Positions 39,518 to 49,137 of a stretch of DNA of 64,000 bases are shown here, in pieces. A model generated the notes under the pieces. It saw only the letters and a list, made by a program, of their open reading frames with translations, made no database searches and was not told the DNA's origin. Source of the DNA: Mycobacterium lacus. Lineage in GTDB: Bacteria > Actinomycetota > Actinomycetes > Mycobacteriales > Mycobacteriaceae. The stretch lies in the NCBI RefSeq assembly GCF_010731535.1, contig NZ_AP022581.1, forward strand, positions 2,613,952 to 2,677,951. Direction: 5' to 3'. Numbering within the stretch: position 1 is the first letter of the stretch; each line of letters opens with the position of its first letter. Position numbers and translations under genes: made by a program.

Positions 39518-39946
39518 TCAGCCCTGAGTGATGTAGGACTGCAGCTGCTGCTGCTCGGCCTCGAGCTCGCCCATTCGCGTCTTCACCACGTCGCCGATGC
39601 TGACGATGCCAATCAGCTTTCTCCCGTCCAGCACCGGCACATGACGCACCCGGTTTTCGGTCATCAGCACGCTGATGCTGTCGACCGTGTCCGATCTGGT
39701 ACAGGTGGCAACGTTGGTGGACATGATCTTGGAGACGGGACGCGACAGCACGCTGGCGCCATGCGTGTGTAGCTGGCGCACGACGTCGCGTTCCGAGACG
39801 ATTCCGACGACGCCCTCCTGGTCGATCACCACCATGGCGCCGATGTTCTGTTCGGCGAGGCCGGCCAGCAGTTCCCGGACCGTCGCATCAGGGTTGATCG
39901 TTACCACCGCCGCCCCCTTGTGCCGCAAGACGTCCGCGATCCGCAT
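39518..39946 (-). CDS. CBS-domain protein (Rv2406c-like)
   Basis: A protein of 142 residues consisting of two CBS repeats: VVTINPDATVRELLAGLAEQ with GVVGIVSERDVVRQL, then MSTNVATCTRSDTVDSISVL with KLIGIVSIGDVVKTRM. The IVSxxDVV motifs bind adenine nucleotides in this fold. A Gln-rich C-terminus follows (ELEAEQQQLQSY). The ATG at 39946 has AGGAGGG 7 bases upstream; the longer open frame to 40918 is antisense to RNase Z and is rejected. The M. tuberculosis counterpart is often listed in starvation or hypoxia responses; its target is unknown. Confidence 0.88.
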   Translation of the reverse strand: MRIADVLRHKGAAVVTINPDATVRELLAGLAEQNIGAMVVIDQEGVVGIVSERDVVRQLHTHGASVLSRPVSKIMSTNVATCTRSDTVDSISVLMTENRVRHVPVLDGRKLIGIVSIGDVVKTRMGELEAEQQQLQSYITQG

Positions 39947-40162
39947 CAAGCCCTCCTGCCGGTTGTGATCCGATTCACACCAGGCTACGGCTAACTCACG
40001 CGGCGGGAAAGACAACCCGCAAGACGCGGCGCCTACCGGCCCCGCGGCGGACCCCGGCCAGCACGGCGGCTCACCCGCATCGCGAGGCCGAATCCCCTTT
40101 CCCGACAGGCGAATCGGTCGATTGGGCCACCTCGCGGGCATTGGGCTTGCAAGGATAGGACC

Positions 40163-41005
40163 ATGATCGAGATCACCTTGCTCGGAACCGGTAGCCCCAT
40201 CCCCGACCCGAACCGCGCCGGGCCGTCGACCTTGGTGCGGGCCGGCGGCCAGGTGTTCCTGGTGGATTGCGGGCGCGGCGTGTTGCAGCGCGCGGCGGCC
40301 GTCGGCGTGGGCGCGGCCGGGTTGTCGGCGCTGCTGCTCACGCACCTGCACAGCGACCACATCGCCGACCTCGGCGACCTCCTCATCACGCGCTGGGTCA
40401 GCACGTTCGCGCCCGATCCCGCTCCCCTGCCGATCATCGGGCCGCCGGGAACCGCGGAGGTGGTGGAGGCGACGCTGAAAGCATTCGGCCACGACATCGG
40501 CTATCGCATAGCCCACCACGCCGATCTGACCGCGCCGCCGGCGGTCGAGGTCCACGAGCACACCGAGGGCCAGGTGTGGGACCGCGACGGCGTGTTGATC
40601 CGGGTGGCGTCCACCGACCACCGGCCGGTAGCGCCGACCATCGGGTTCCGAATCGAAACCGGCGGAGCCTCCGTCGTGCTGGCCGGCGACACCGTGCCCT
40701 GTGCCGGCCTGGACGAACTGGCGGCCGGCGCCGGCGCATTGGTACACACCGTGATACGCAAGGACATCCTCAGCAACGTCGGCCAGCAGCGCATCAAGGA
40801 CGTCTGCGATTACCACTCGTCGGTGCAGGAAGCGGCGGCGACCGCGGCCCGCGCGGGTGTGGGCGCCCTGGTCTTGACGCACTATGTGCCCGCGATCGCG
40901 CCGGGGCAGGAGGACCAATGGCGGGCGCTGGCCGCGACCGAGTTCAGCGGACCGATCGAACTCGGCGACGACCTACACCGCGTCCAGGTGCACGCGCGAC
41001 AGTAG
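40163..41005 (+). CDS. Ribonuclease Z-type metallo-beta-lactamase (Rv2407-like)
   Basis: A protein of 280 residues. It opens with [20 protein letters not shown], has the zinc motif [15 protein letters not shown] (HxHxDH, about residues 60-74), GDTVPC (third Asp, about 178) and the C-terminal LTHYVPA His (about 239). RNase Z enzymes process the 3' ends of tRNA precursors. The canonical flexible exosite arm is short here, so other phosphodiester or lactone substrates are conceivable. The 3' end overlaps the convergent membrane-protein gene by 33 bp. Confidence 0.85.
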   Translation: MIEITLLGTGSPIPDPNRAGPSTLVRAGGQVFLVDCGRGVLQRAAAVGVGAAGLSALLLTHLHSDHIADLGDLLITRWVSTFAPDPAPLPIIGPPGTAEVVEATLKAFGHDIGYRIAHHADLTAPPAVEVHEHTEGQVWDRDGVLIRVASTDHRPVAPTIGFRIETGGASVVLAGDTVPCAGLDELAAGAGALVHTVIRKDILSNVGQQRIKDVCDYHSSVQEAAATAARAGVGALVLTHYVPAIAPGQEDQWRALAATEFSGPIELGDDLHRVQVHARQ

Positions 41006-41668
41006 CGCGCCCGCCGCGACCAGCCAGGCCAGCGCCGAGACCCGGGCGATCGGCAGGATCGCGCCCAGCTCCGGCCAGGCCAACACCAGCGTCGCCGCTT
41101 CGGCGAGGGCGGCGATGGTCAGGCCGGTCCAGGCCACCGGTCTCGGCAAGAACCCGCAAGTGAGGCCGGGCAGCGCCACACCGGCCACCAGCAGCCCGAG
41201 GGCCACGATGTGCCCCGGGCCGCCGACCAGGAACACCAAGAGGTAAATCGCCCGAACCAGCGCGGCGTCGGCGCCAACCTCCGGTCGCGTCAACGTCCAG
41301 CCGAGCAAACCGGCCAGCCCCAACGCGCCCGCCGCCAGCGTGCCGCCGGCCAGCGCGAGGGCCGCCGCGGGCCCCGTCGCTCCGAGCTGCCGCAACCGGG
41401 TGGCGGCGGCCGCGGCGTAGACGGCCAAGGGCACCGACGACCCGAACACCGCGACGGCAATGACTTGCACCGCGGCCGGCCGGGCGCGGACGTACGCCAC
41501 GACCGCGGTCGCCGGCCCGTAGGGCAACGGCAGCACGCCGCCCAGTGCGACGCCGATGGCAAGTCCGCCGAAGAGCAGCCCGATACAGATCGAGGCAAGC
41601 AAGGCCAGTCCGCCTCGTTGGCGCCGACTCGAACCGGTCCTACCAGCCAAACCGTTCACAGTGCCCAT
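40973..41668 (-). CDS. Polytopic membrane protein of unknown function
   Basis: A protein of 231 residues with about six hydrophobic segments, beginning [20 protein letters not shown] and ending in [19 protein letters not shown], plus the short basic N-terminus [11 protein letters not shown]. Ala, Leu and Gly dominate. No catalytic motif is seen and I do not recognise the family with confidence (DUF4386-like is possible). It overlaps the RNase Z gene tail to tail. M. tuberculosis has a PE gene near this point instead, so this is a lineage-variable slot. Confidence 0.7.
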   Translation of the reverse strand: MGTVNGLAGRTGSSRRQRGGLALLASICIGLLFGGLAIGVALGGVLPLPYGPATAVVAYVRARPAAVQVIAVAVFGSSVPLAVYAAAAATRLRQLGATGPAAALALAGGTLAAGALGLAGLLGWTLTRPEVGADAALVRAIYLLVFLVGGPGHIVALGLLVAGVALPGLTCGFLPRPVAWTGLTIAALAEAATLVLAWPELGAILPIARVSALAWLVAAGALLSRVHLDAV

Positions 41669-41737
41669 GTTGCCGCCGGACAGCGCGAGCGGACCCGATT
41701 TAACCGAAACGCAGGTTGTGGGCCCGGCGAACTTGGC

Positions 41738-42577
41738 TTAGGCCAAACGGGTGATCTCTACGACGACATCGAGGTCGGTGACACCCTCCCCGGAGTAAAT
41801 GCCTTTCATCGGGGACACGTCGGCGTAGTCGCGGCCGGCACCCACGCTGATGTATTGCTCGGTGATCTCGGTGTCATTGGTGGGATCATAGGCCCACCAG
41901 CCGCCCGTCCAGGCTTCGATCCAGGCGTGGCTGCGGCCGTCGACCGTCTTTCCGATGACGGCGTTGCGCTTCGGGTGCAAATAACCGGACACATACCGTG
42001 CGGGAATTCCCATGCTGCGCAGCACCATTAGCGACAAATGCGCGAAGTCCTGGCACACGCCCTTGCCCTTCTCCAGTGCCTCCAACCCCGACGAGTGCAC
42101 ACCGGTGGTGCCGCGAATGTAGTCCATCTCGCTGCGCGCCCACCGGGCCGCGGCCGCGACGGCTTCGCACGGGTCGTGGTACTTGGCGATCCGCCTGCCC
42201 ACGGCCGCAACGCGTTTGCTTGCCGGGGTGTAGTCGGTGGCCCGCAGCACTTCGTCGAACCGATCGATCACATCCGCCGATTGCAGGTCTTCCCAGGTGA
42301 CCTTTGCCACCGGTGGCTCGGGGCGCTCGGTCTCGACGACCGACGAGGATGTCACCGTCAGTTCGGTGTGCGGCGCATGCAGGTCGAACGCCGTCACGGC
42401 GGTACCCCAATAGTCGATGTAGCGGTAGGAGCGGGTCGCCGGAATGGTCTCCACACGGTTGAGGATGACGTTTTGCCGGGTGTTGGATCGCGGCGTCAGC
42501 CTGGCCTCGTTGTAGGAGGCCGTCGCGGGGGACTGGTAGATGTACCCGGTGGTGTGTACCACCCGCATCCGCCACAT
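41738..42577 (-). CDS. Transglutaminase-like cysteine peptidase (Rv2409c-like)
   Basis: A protein of 279 residues. The N-terminal beta-domain (Bact_transglu_N, YNEARLTPRSNTRQNVIL) is followed by the papain-like core: catalytic Cys in GLEALEKGKGVCQDFAHLSL (about residue 170), His in GRSHAWIEAW (about 214) and Asp in YDPTND (about 230). It is the third gene of a coupled operon with the alpha-E and ATP-grasp genes (TGATG overlap at 42577). Such triads are widespread in bacteria and are thought to make and trim peptide-like products; the substrate is unknown. Confidence 0.88.
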   Translation of the reverse strand: MWRMRVVHTTGYIYQSPATASYNEARLTPRSNTRQNVILNRVETIPATRSYRYIDYWGTAVTAFDLHAPHTELTVTSSSVVETERPEPPVAKVTWEDLQSADVIDRFDEVLRATDYTPASKRVAAVGRRIAKYHDPCEAVAAAARWARSEMDYIRGTTGVHSSGLEALEKGKGVCQDFAHLSLMVLRSMGIPARYVSGYLHPKRNAVIGKTVDGRSHAWIEAWTGGWWAYDPTNDTEITEQYISVGAGRDYADVSPMKGIYSGEGVTDLDVVVEITRLA

Positions 42578-43554
42578 CAGGATTCTCCCTGCCTGGTTAC
42601 CAGTCGGCCGCGCTCGCCCGCGTCCGACCAGGCCACCCAGGGCGCGGCGTGGAAATACTGCAGCGCCAAGGCATCTCCCACATCACGGCAGGTTCTCTGC
42701 AAGCCCGCCAACCGGGTTTCCAACGTCTCGAGCAACGCACCGGGTTGCACGAATTCCAGTTCGCTGCGCGCCTGCCCGAGCAGCCGCTGCGCTTCCACGG
42801 TCGCCCCAACCCGGCTCTGCGGATTGTGCAACAGCTCGTCGAGGTTGTGCTCCGCCAGCCTCAGCGAATAGAACACCGAGCGCGGGAACAGCCGATCGAG
42901 CATCATGAACTCGACCACTCGTCCCGCATCCAACACGCCACGGTAGGTACGCAGATACGTGTCATGCGCACCGGCCGAACGCAACAGCGTCACCCACGCC
43001 GGGGATGACGCACTGTCCCCCACCCGCGACAGCAACAGCCGCACCGTCATATCGACCCGTTCGATCGCGCGACCCAGCAGCATGAAGCGGTACCCGTCGT
43101 CGCGCGAGAGCGTCGAGTCGGCCAAGCCGGCGAACATCGCGGCACGACCCTCGATGAACGACAAAAACTCGTGCGGCCCAAGGCGTTTGGCGGCACGTTC
43201 GCGTTCCGCGAGGGCATGGTATGTCGTGTTGAGGCACTCCCAGGTCTCGCTGGACGTGACTTCCCTTGCCGACCTTGCGTTTTCCCGCGCCGCGGAGATG
43301 GCGTCGACGATCGAGCAGCCGCCCGAGGTGTTGGAGCGAAACGCCACCAGGTCGGTCAGCGACCACACATCCAGGGCGTGATCCGGAGGCTCGATGCCGA
43401 GCACCCGCAATAGCAGCCGGGAAGCGTGGTCAGGATCGACGCTGGAGTCCTCGAGCAATTGGTGCACGGCCACATCGAGAATGCGCGCGGTATCGTCGGC
43501 GCGCTCCACGTAGCGACCGATCCAATACAGTGCCTCGGCATTGCGCGCGAGCAT
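42577..43554 (-). CDS. Alpha-E domain protein (Rv2410c-like)
   Basis: A protein of 325 residues, the alpha-E (DUF403) family, nearly all helical. It opens with MLARNAEALYWIGRYVERAD, the family hallmark, and includes SRDDGYRFMLLGRAIERVDM and FLLDRLFPRSVFYSL-like segments. It has no known catalytic site and usually accompanies the circularly permuted ATP-grasp protein encoded upstream. Both ends overlap neighbours as TGATG, so translation is coupled across all three genes. Confidence 0.88.
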   Translation of the reverse strand: MLARNAEALYWIGRYVERADDTARILDVAVHQLLEDSSVDPDHASRLLLRVLGIEPPDHALDVWSLTDLVAFRSNTSGGCSIVDAISAARENARSAREVTSSETWECLNTTYHALAERERAAKRLGPHEFLSFIEGRAAMFAGLADSTLSRDDGYRFMLLGRAIERVDMTVRLLLSRVGDSASSPAWVTLLRSAGAHDTYLRTYRGVLDAGRVVEFMMLDRLFPRSVFYSLRLAEHNLDELLHNPQSRVGATVEAQRLLGQARSELEFVQPGALLETLETRLAGLQRTCRDVGDALALQYFHAAPWVAWSDAGERGRLVTRQGES

Positions 43555-45227
43555 CAGTGGATGGCCTTCTGTTGTTGCTGCTGCTGCGGTTGCTCATCCT
43601 GCGGCTGCGAAATCGGCTGCACCTGCTGCGGTGGACCCGACCCGTCGAGTGGACGCTCGGGCAAAGACTGCGGCAGCGCGCGCACAACCTGCGCGGCACC
43701 GAGTTCACGCTCGCCGGCCGCCGCGCGCGGCGCCAGCACCCAGGTGTCCTTCGAGCCGCCGCCCTGGCTGGAGTTGACCACCCGCGATCCCTCGACCAGC
43801 GCCACGCGGGTCAGCCCGCCCGGCAGCACCCACACCTCGTTGCCGTCGTTGACCGCGAACGGCCGCAGGTCGACGTAGCGGGGCGCCAGTGTGCTTTCGA
43901 CCTGGGTCGGCACGGTCGACAGCTCCATCATCGGCTGGGCGATCCAGCTTCTGGGATCGTCTCGGATCTTCTTGGCGACGGCCGCGAGTTCCTTCTCGGA
44001 GGCTTCCGGGCCGAACACGATGCCGTAGCCGCCCGACCCCTCGACCGGCTTGAGGACCAATTCACGGATTCGGTCCAGCACCTCTTCACGTTCGTCATCC
44101 AGCCAACAACGGAAGGTATCCACGTTGGCCAGCAGCGGCTTTTCGCGCAGGTAGTACTCGATCATGGTCGGCACATAGGTATAGACAAGTTTGTCGTCGC
44201 CGACGCCGTTGCCGATCGCACTGGAGATGACGACGTTGCCGGCGCGCGCGGCGTTGACCAGACCGGCCACCCCGAGCACCGAATCGGCACGGAACTGCAG
44301 CGGGTCCAGGAAGGCATCGTCGATGCGCCGGTAGATGACGTCGACCTGGCGCTCCCCTTCGGTGGTACGCATGTATACCTGGTTGTCGCGGCAGAACAGG
44401 TCGCGGCCCTCGACCAGCTCGACACCCATCTGGCGGGCCAGCAGCGAATGTTCGAAGTACGCCGAGTTGTGCACCCCCGGAGTCAGGACGACCACCGTCG
44501 GATCCGCCTCGTTGGTGGCCGCGGAGTTGCGCAGCGCCCGCAGCAGGTGCGATGAGTAATCGTCGACCGCCCGTACCCGGTGGGTGGCGAACAGGTTCGG
44601 GAAGACCCGCGCCATGGTGCGCCGGTTCTCCATGACGTAGGAGACCCCCGACGGCGACCGAAGGTTGTCCTCGAGCACCCGGAAGTTTCCGCGGTCATCG
44701 CGGATCAAGTCGATGCCGGCGACGTGGATTCGCACCCCGTTGGGCGGGACGATGCCCACGGCCTGGCGGTGGAAGTGTTCGCAGGAGGTCACCAGGCGGC
44801 GCGGGATGACGCCGTCGTGCAGGATCTCCTGATCGCCGTAGATGTCGTCCAGGTACATCTCGAGAGCCTTGACCCGCTGGGTGATGCCGCGCTCCAGCCG
44901 GCTCCACTCCGCGGCCGAGATCACCCGGGGCACCAAGTCGAGCGGGAATGGCCGCTCCTGGCCTGACAGCGAGAACGTGATGCCCTGGTCGATGAAGGCT
45001 CGGGCCAGCGCCTTCGCCCGGGCCTTCAGATCCGACGCGTCCGAGGGCGCAAGCTCGGCGTAGATGCCCTTGTATGGGCCGCGGACATTGCCCGCGGGGT
45101 CGAACATCTCGTCGAAGGCCATCGAATAGCCCTCCGACGTGTTATACCCGCCGAAGATGCGCTCGGTACGGGCGCGCGACCGTGGTTGAGTCCGTTCGAG
45201 CGGGCTTGGAAGGCTCACCTGTGACAT
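43554..45227 (-). CDS. Circularly permuted ATP-grasp protein (Rv2411c-like)
   Basis: A protein of 557 residues. Family segments are DEMFDPAGNVRGPYKGIYAE, GVRIHVAGIDLIRDDRGNFR, VLEDNLRSPSGVSYVMENRR, LVLKPVEGSGGYGIVFGP (nucleotide-binding loop) and APRYVDLRPFAVND. The last 40 residues are Gln/Pro-rich (QPQDEQPQQQQQQKAIH) and probably disordered. ATP-grasp enzymes join carboxylates to amines, so it may be a peptide ligase. It leads the operon with the alpha-E and transglutaminase genes. ATG 45227 is taken as start, with an internal ATG at MAFDEMFDP (about residue 36) as an alternative. Confidence 0.88.
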   Translation of the reverse strand: MSQVSLPSPLERTQPRSRARTERIFGGYNTSEGYSMAFDEMFDPAGNVRGPYKGIYAELAPSDASDLKARAKALARAFIDQGITFSLSGQERPFPLDLVPRVISAAEWSRLERGITQRVKALEMYLDDIYGDQEILHDGVIPRRLVTSCEHFHRQAVGIVPPNGVRIHVAGIDLIRDDRGNFRVLEDNLRSPSGVSYVMENRRTMARVFPNLFATHRVRAVDDYSSHLLRALRNSAATNEADPTVVVLTPGVHNSAYFEHSLLARQMGVELVEGRDLFCRDNQVYMRTTEGERQVDVIYRRIDDAFLDPLQFRADSVLGVAGLVNAARAGNVVISSAIGNGVGDDKLVYTYVPTMIEYYLREKPLLANVDTFRCWLDDEREEVLDRIRELVLKPVEGSGGYGIVFGPEASEKELAAVAKKIRDDPRSWIAQPMMELSTVPTQVESTLAPRYVDLRPFAVNDGNEVWVLPGGLTRVALVEGSRVVNSSQGGGSKDTWVLAPRAAAGERELGAAQVVRALPQSLPERPLDGSGPPQQVQPISQPQDEQPQQQQQQKAIH

Positions 45228-45354
45228 GCTGCCTCAATCTGGCCGTTTCAGCAGGCCAGGGGTGCCGCTTTTGTCGGAAATCGTAACCGACTGATAACCT
45301 GGGCAGCCGAACCAACGCCTGCCGTCAGCCGAATCGACTCAAGGGAACTCAAGC

Positions 45355-45618
45355 GTGGCCAACATCAAGTCGCAGCAGAAGCGCAACCGTACCAACGAGC
45401 GCGCCCGGCTGCGCAACAAGTCGGTGAAGTCCTCGCTTCGCACCGCGGTCCGCGCGTTCCGCGAGGCGGCCCAGTCCGGCGACAAGGAAAAGGCCGCGGA
45501 ATTGCTGGTGTCGACCAACCGCAAGCTGGACAAGGCTGCCAGCAAGGGTGTGATCCACAAGAACCAGGCGGCCAACAAGAAGTCGGCGCTGGCCAAGTCC
45601 CTGAACGCGCTCGGCTGA
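45355..45618 (+). CDS. rpsT: 30S ribosomal protein S20
   Basis: A protein of 87 residues that binds 16S rRNA in the small subunit. [20 protein letters not shown] and [19 protein letters not shown] are diagnostic, and the length is normal. The start is GTG 45355 with AAGGGAA upstream. It is monocistronic and convergent with holA, whose stop is 4 bp beyond. Confidence 0.97.
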   Translation: MANIKSQQKRNRTNERARLRNKSVKSSLRTAVRAFREAAQSGDKEKAAELLVSTNRKLDKAASKGVIHKNQAANKKSALAKSLNALG

Positions 45619-45622
45619 CCCG

Positions 45623-46600
45623 TCAGCTCCGGTCGGCCGCTAGTTCGGCGATTTTTCTGACCGCCGATTCCAGCGCGTAGTCGGCGTCCGCGACCGCGCC
45701 CTTGACGTTCGCGTTGAGTTCCGCCACCACTTTCATCGCGGTGGCCACCGTGTCGCGCGACCATCGCCGGGCCTGCTTCTGGGCCTTCTGAACTCGCCAG
45801 GGCGGCATTCCCAGCTGCGCCGCCAGGCGGTATGGGTCCCCCGACTGGGGCCCCACCCGGCCGATGGTGTGCACGGCTTCGGCCAGCGCGTCGGCCAGCA
45901 CCACCAGCGGCTCGCCGCGCATCATCGCCCAGCGCAGCGACTCCGTGGCGCCCGCCACATCGCCGGCCACGGCCTTGTCGGCGATGTCGAAGCCCTTCAC
46001 CTCTGCCTTGCCGCTGTGATAGCGACGCACGGCGGCGGCATCCACGCGACCGGCGGTATCGGCGGCCAATTGTGAACAGGCCGAGGCGAGTTCCCGGATG
46101 TCGGAACCAACGGCGTCCAGCAGCGCCGTCACCGTCTCCTCGTCGACCTTGACGCGCAACGAGCGAAACTCCCCGCGGATGAAGTCGGCGCGCTCGCTGA
46201 CCTTGGTGATGCGCGCGCACGGATGCACCTGCGCGCCCAGCCTCTGCAACTGGGTGGCCAACCCTTTGGCGCGACCACCGCCCGAGTGGACCACCGCGAG
46301 CACGGTGCCCGGCGGCAGGTCGGCCGCGGCCGAGGCGATCAGTGCGGCCGCCTCCTTGCCGGCCTCGGCGGCGGCCTCTAGGACGACGAGGCGCTCCTCA
46401 CCGAACAGGGACGGGCTCAGCAGCTCGGCGAGCTCATAGGTACCGACGTCGCCGGCCCGCGTTCGGCTCACCGGGACGTCGGACGTGCCTGAGTCGGCGC
46501 CTGCGCGCTTCCGGACCGACCCCAGCACCTCCGCCACAGCCCGCTCGACCAGGAGTTCCTCGTCCCCCAGGATCAGGTGCAGCGACGCGACGTCGTTCAC
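45623..46600 (-). CDS. holA: DNA polymerase III subunit delta
   Basis: A protein of 325 residues of the clamp-loader delta family. The N-terminal [20 protein letters not shown] replaces a working P-loop, the middle has [17 protein letters not shown], and the C-terminal collar domain has [21 protein letters not shown]. It opens the beta clamp in the clamp loader. It lies 12 bp after comEC on the same strand, as in M. tuberculosis, so it is probably the last gene of the comEA-comEC-holA unit. Confidence 0.93.
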   Translation of the reverse strand: MNDVASLHLILGDEELLVERAVAEVLGSVRKRAGADSGTSDVPVSRTRAGDVGTYELAELLSPSLFGEERLVVLEAAAEAGKEAAALIASAAADLPPGTVLAVVHSGGGRAKGLATQLQRLGAQVHPCARITKVSERADFIRGEFRSLRVKVDEETVTALLDAVGSDIRELASACSQLAADTAGRVDAAAVRRYHSGKAEVKGFDIADKAVAGDVAGATESLRWAMMRGEPLVVLADALAEAVHTIGRVGPQSGDPYRLAAQLGMPPWRVQKAQKQARRWSRDTVATAMKVVAELNANVKGAVADADYALESAVRKIAELAADRS

Positions 46601-46612
46601 CCCACGATCCTG

Positions 46613-48184
46613 TCACGGGCCTCCGACGAGCCCCGACAGTGACCAGGCCAGGATGCACGCGATGGCCACCCCGAGGGCTGAACTGGTCACCACGCGAAAC
46701 CACCGCCAGCGCCACAGCGAAACCACGAGCACCGACAGGCCGGCGACCACCAGCACGCCCGGAAGACCGGCGGGAACCGGCACGGTCGCCGCGGGCATTC
46801 CGGCGGCCCAGTGCGCCACCCGCAACACCCACCACAGCTCGGGCCCGGTGAAACGGATCAGCAGCTGCGCGCCGGCCGGCCACGCGACGACCAACACGGC
46901 CGTCGCGGTGCCCAGCACGGTGATGGGTGCTATCACGGCAGCCACCGCGAGATTGGCGGCCACCGCCACCAGGCTGACCCGGCCCGAGATGCCGGCGACC
47001 AACGGGGCGGTCACCACCTGCGCGGCCCATGCGACCGAAAGGGCGTCCGCTAGCGGCTTGGGGCAGCCGCGGCCGACCAGGCGCCGCGACCAGATCGGCG
47101 CGATGACCACCAAAGCGGCCGTCGCCACCACCGACAGCGCAAAGCCGATGTCGACGGCCAGCTGCGGCGCAATGGCCATCAGCAGCAATACGGTGGCCGA
47201 TAGGGCCGGAATCGCTTGCCGCCGACGCGAAGACAGCATCCCGGCCAATGCGATGGCGCCCATCACGGCCGCCCGCATGACGCTGGCCGTCGGCTGCACG
47301 ACGACGACAAAAGCGATCAGTGCCACGGCGGCCATCGTCACGGCCGCGCGGGGCCCGAACAGCCGCGCCGAGAACAGCACCGCAGCGCAGACGATGGTGA
47401 CGTTGGCCCCCGACACGGCCGTCAGATGCGTCATGCCCGCCGCGCGGAATTCGCGGCCGGTTTCGGTCGTCACCGCCGAGGTATCACCGAGCACCAGGGC
47501 GGGCAGCATCGCAGCCTGATCGGCAGGCAGCACCCCGCGAGCTGCGGCGGCGAAACGACCGCGGACGGCGTGCGCGGCCCGTTGCACCGGCGCGGCCCGG
47601 CCCATGGTCGGCCGGCCCGTCGCGTTGAGCACCGCGACCGTCAGGTCACGGCGGGCGGGCCGGGTGATGCGCGCCGTGAACCGCACTGGCTGGCCCACCA
47701 TCAGCTCGCCGTAGTCCGACGCGCGCGCGAAAACCACTACCCGTCCGGAGGTCTCGTCGTCGCGCAGCCGCTGCAGCGTCGCCCGGAACATCAACCGGCC
47801 GCGCCCCAACGACAGCGGGCTCTCGCTGGGGGTTACCGTCACCGGGGCGGAGGTGCCAAACGCCTCGGCGATCGGGTGGTGACCGACCGAGTCGGCACGC
47901 ATCGCGACCGCGAGCCCGAACCCCGCGCCCACCACGCCGATCCCCACCAACCCGGCGCTGATCGCACGCAGCCGCGGCGCTCGCCGCGGCTGGCGCGTCG
48001 CGCGCCACCACAACGCCCCCGATGCGGCGGCCAATGCGCCGCAGCACGACGCGAGCGCACCGCCGATGGGCCACACGATCCCGCCAGCGGTCACCGACCA
48101 GCTGGTCAATGCGGCCGGGACCAGGCGCACGTCCAGGTGCGCCACCGCCGATTCGCCGGAGCCCGGGCGGCGCACCGAGGTCAC
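46613..48184 (-). CDS. comEC: ComEC/Rec2-family membrane protein
   Basis: A protein of 523 residues with many hydrophobic helices. The competence-domain signature is AAMLPALVLGDTSAVTTETG then FRAAGMTHLTAVSGANVTIV (about residues 237-276). The C-terminal metallo-beta-lactamase nuclease domain of larger ComEC proteins is absent, as in M. tuberculosis. It would form a DNA-translocation channel, though natural competence is not established in this group. GTG 48184 overlaps the comEA stop as GTGA; the longer upstream frame is rejected. Confidence 0.9.
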   Translation of the reverse strand: MTSVRRPGSGESAVAHLDVRLVPAALTSWSVTAGGIVWPIGGALASCCGALAAASGALWWRATRQPRRAPRLRAISAGLVGIGVVGAGFGLAVAMRADSVGHHPIAEAFGTSAPVTVTPSESPLSLGRGRLMFRATLQRLRDDETSGRVVVFARASDYGELMVGQPVRFTARITRPARRDLTVAVLNATGRPTMGRAAPVQRAAHAVRGRFAAAARGVLPADQAAMLPALVLGDTSAVTTETGREFRAAGMTHLTAVSGANVTIVCAAVLFSARLFGPRAAVTMAAVALIAFVVVVQPTASVMRAAVMGAIALAGMLSSRRRQAIPALSATVLLLMAIAPQLAVDIGFALSVVATAALVVIAPIWSRRLVGRGCPKPLADALSVAWAAQVVTAPLVAGISGRVSLVAVAANLAVAAVIAPITVLGTATAVLVVAWPAGAQLLIRFTGPELWWVLRVAHWAAGMPAATVPVPAGLPGVLVVAGLSVLVVSLWRWRWFRVVTSSALGVAIACILAWSLSGLVGGP

Positions 48185-49041
48185 ACACGAACGAGGGCAC
48201 GCAGCTTGTCGAGCCGCGCCGGGCCGATGCCGTCGACGTCGGCGAGTTGGTCGACGCTGGTGAACTTGCCGTTGTGCTGGCGCCACGCCACGATCGCGGC
48301 GGCGGTGACGGGCCCGACGCCGGGCAGCGTGTCGAGTTGCTCCACGGTCGCGGAATTGAGGTCAAGCACGTCACCCGGCTGCGGCCTGCCCGAGGTGCCG
48401 GGGGCAGCGGGCGGTCCAGATACCGGCCCCGAGGCCGTGCCCGCGCTCACCGAACTGCCCAGGGCCGTGGGCTGCCCCGACGCAGGAGCGAGCCCGACCA
48501 CGATCTGCTCGCCGTCGCCGACCTGGCGGGCCATGTTCAGCCCGATCGTGTCCGCGCCGTCGATCGCGCCGCCGGCCGCCTGCAGCGCGTCGGCGATCCG
48601 CGCGCCCGGCGCCAGGGTGACCAGTCCAGGGGTGTGCACCAGGCCCACCACGCTGACCACCACGGGACGGTCCGGGCCGGCACCCGGGCTTGCCGACGAC
48701 CGGGGGCTCGTCCCCGAAGCCGGTGAAACCCGTTCCACCGAAGGAAGTTTGGCCGACATCACCGGGGCGGGCCGATCGCGCACCAGGGTGAATATGGTGA
48801 CCAGCACCGCGAGGGCGGCCACCACCGCCAGTGCAATGGCACCCGCCCGGCCGGGATCGGCACGGACCCTGGCCACCCAGCCCGTGCCACGCGGCGTGTC
48901 CGGAAGCCAGCGCGGCAGCAGCGAGTTCGGGCCTTCGTCCGGGTGCTCGGATTCTGCGGCGTCCAGATCGGGACACGAGTCGGCATCGGGGTCGGCACCG
49001 AGCCGTCGGCGCAGGCGCTCGGCGGGAAGTTCTGTTCGCAT
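48181..49041 (-). CDS. comEA: ComEA-like DNA-binding membrane protein
   Basis: A protein of 286 residues. A cytoplasmic N-terminus is followed by one helix (AGAIALAVVAALAVLVTIFTLV, about residue 68), a Pro/Ser linker, an SLBB domain (VVSVVGLVHTPGLVTLAPGA) and a C-terminal helix-hairpin-helix pair (DLNSATVEQLDTLPGVGP and LADVDGIGPARLDKLRALV) that binds DNA. It probably hands DNA to ComEC. Just upstream of its start lies the broken end of an acyl-CoA dehydrogenase gene, so its promoter region may be rearranged. Confidence 0.92.
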   Translation of the reverse strand: MRTELPAERLRRRLGADPDADSCPDLDAAESEHPDEGPNSLLPRWLPDTPRGTGWVARVRADPGRAGAIALAVVAALAVLVTIFTLVRDRPAPVMSAKLPSVERVSPASGTSPRSSASPGAGPDRPVVVSVVGLVHTPGLVTLAPGARIADALQAAGGAIDGADTIGLNMARQVGDGEQIVVGLAPASGQPTALGSSVSAGTASGPVSGPPAAPGTSGRPQPGDVLDLNSATVEQLDTLPGVGPVTAAAIVAWRQHNGKFTSVDQLADVDGIGPARLDKLRALVRV

Positions 49042-49137
49042 GCGCCGACCGTAGGCGCGGCGACCGTCATGACGGCCCCACCGGGCGGGCTCGCAATGCC
49101 TGCCTGTGGATCAACCCGAGGCTGTGCACAGGCGCGG

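Noticed and set aside
46485..49054. Long plus-strand frames opposite holA, comEC and comEA
   Set aside because: Shadows of well-recognised minus-strand genes, with low-complexity Arg/Pro/His content.
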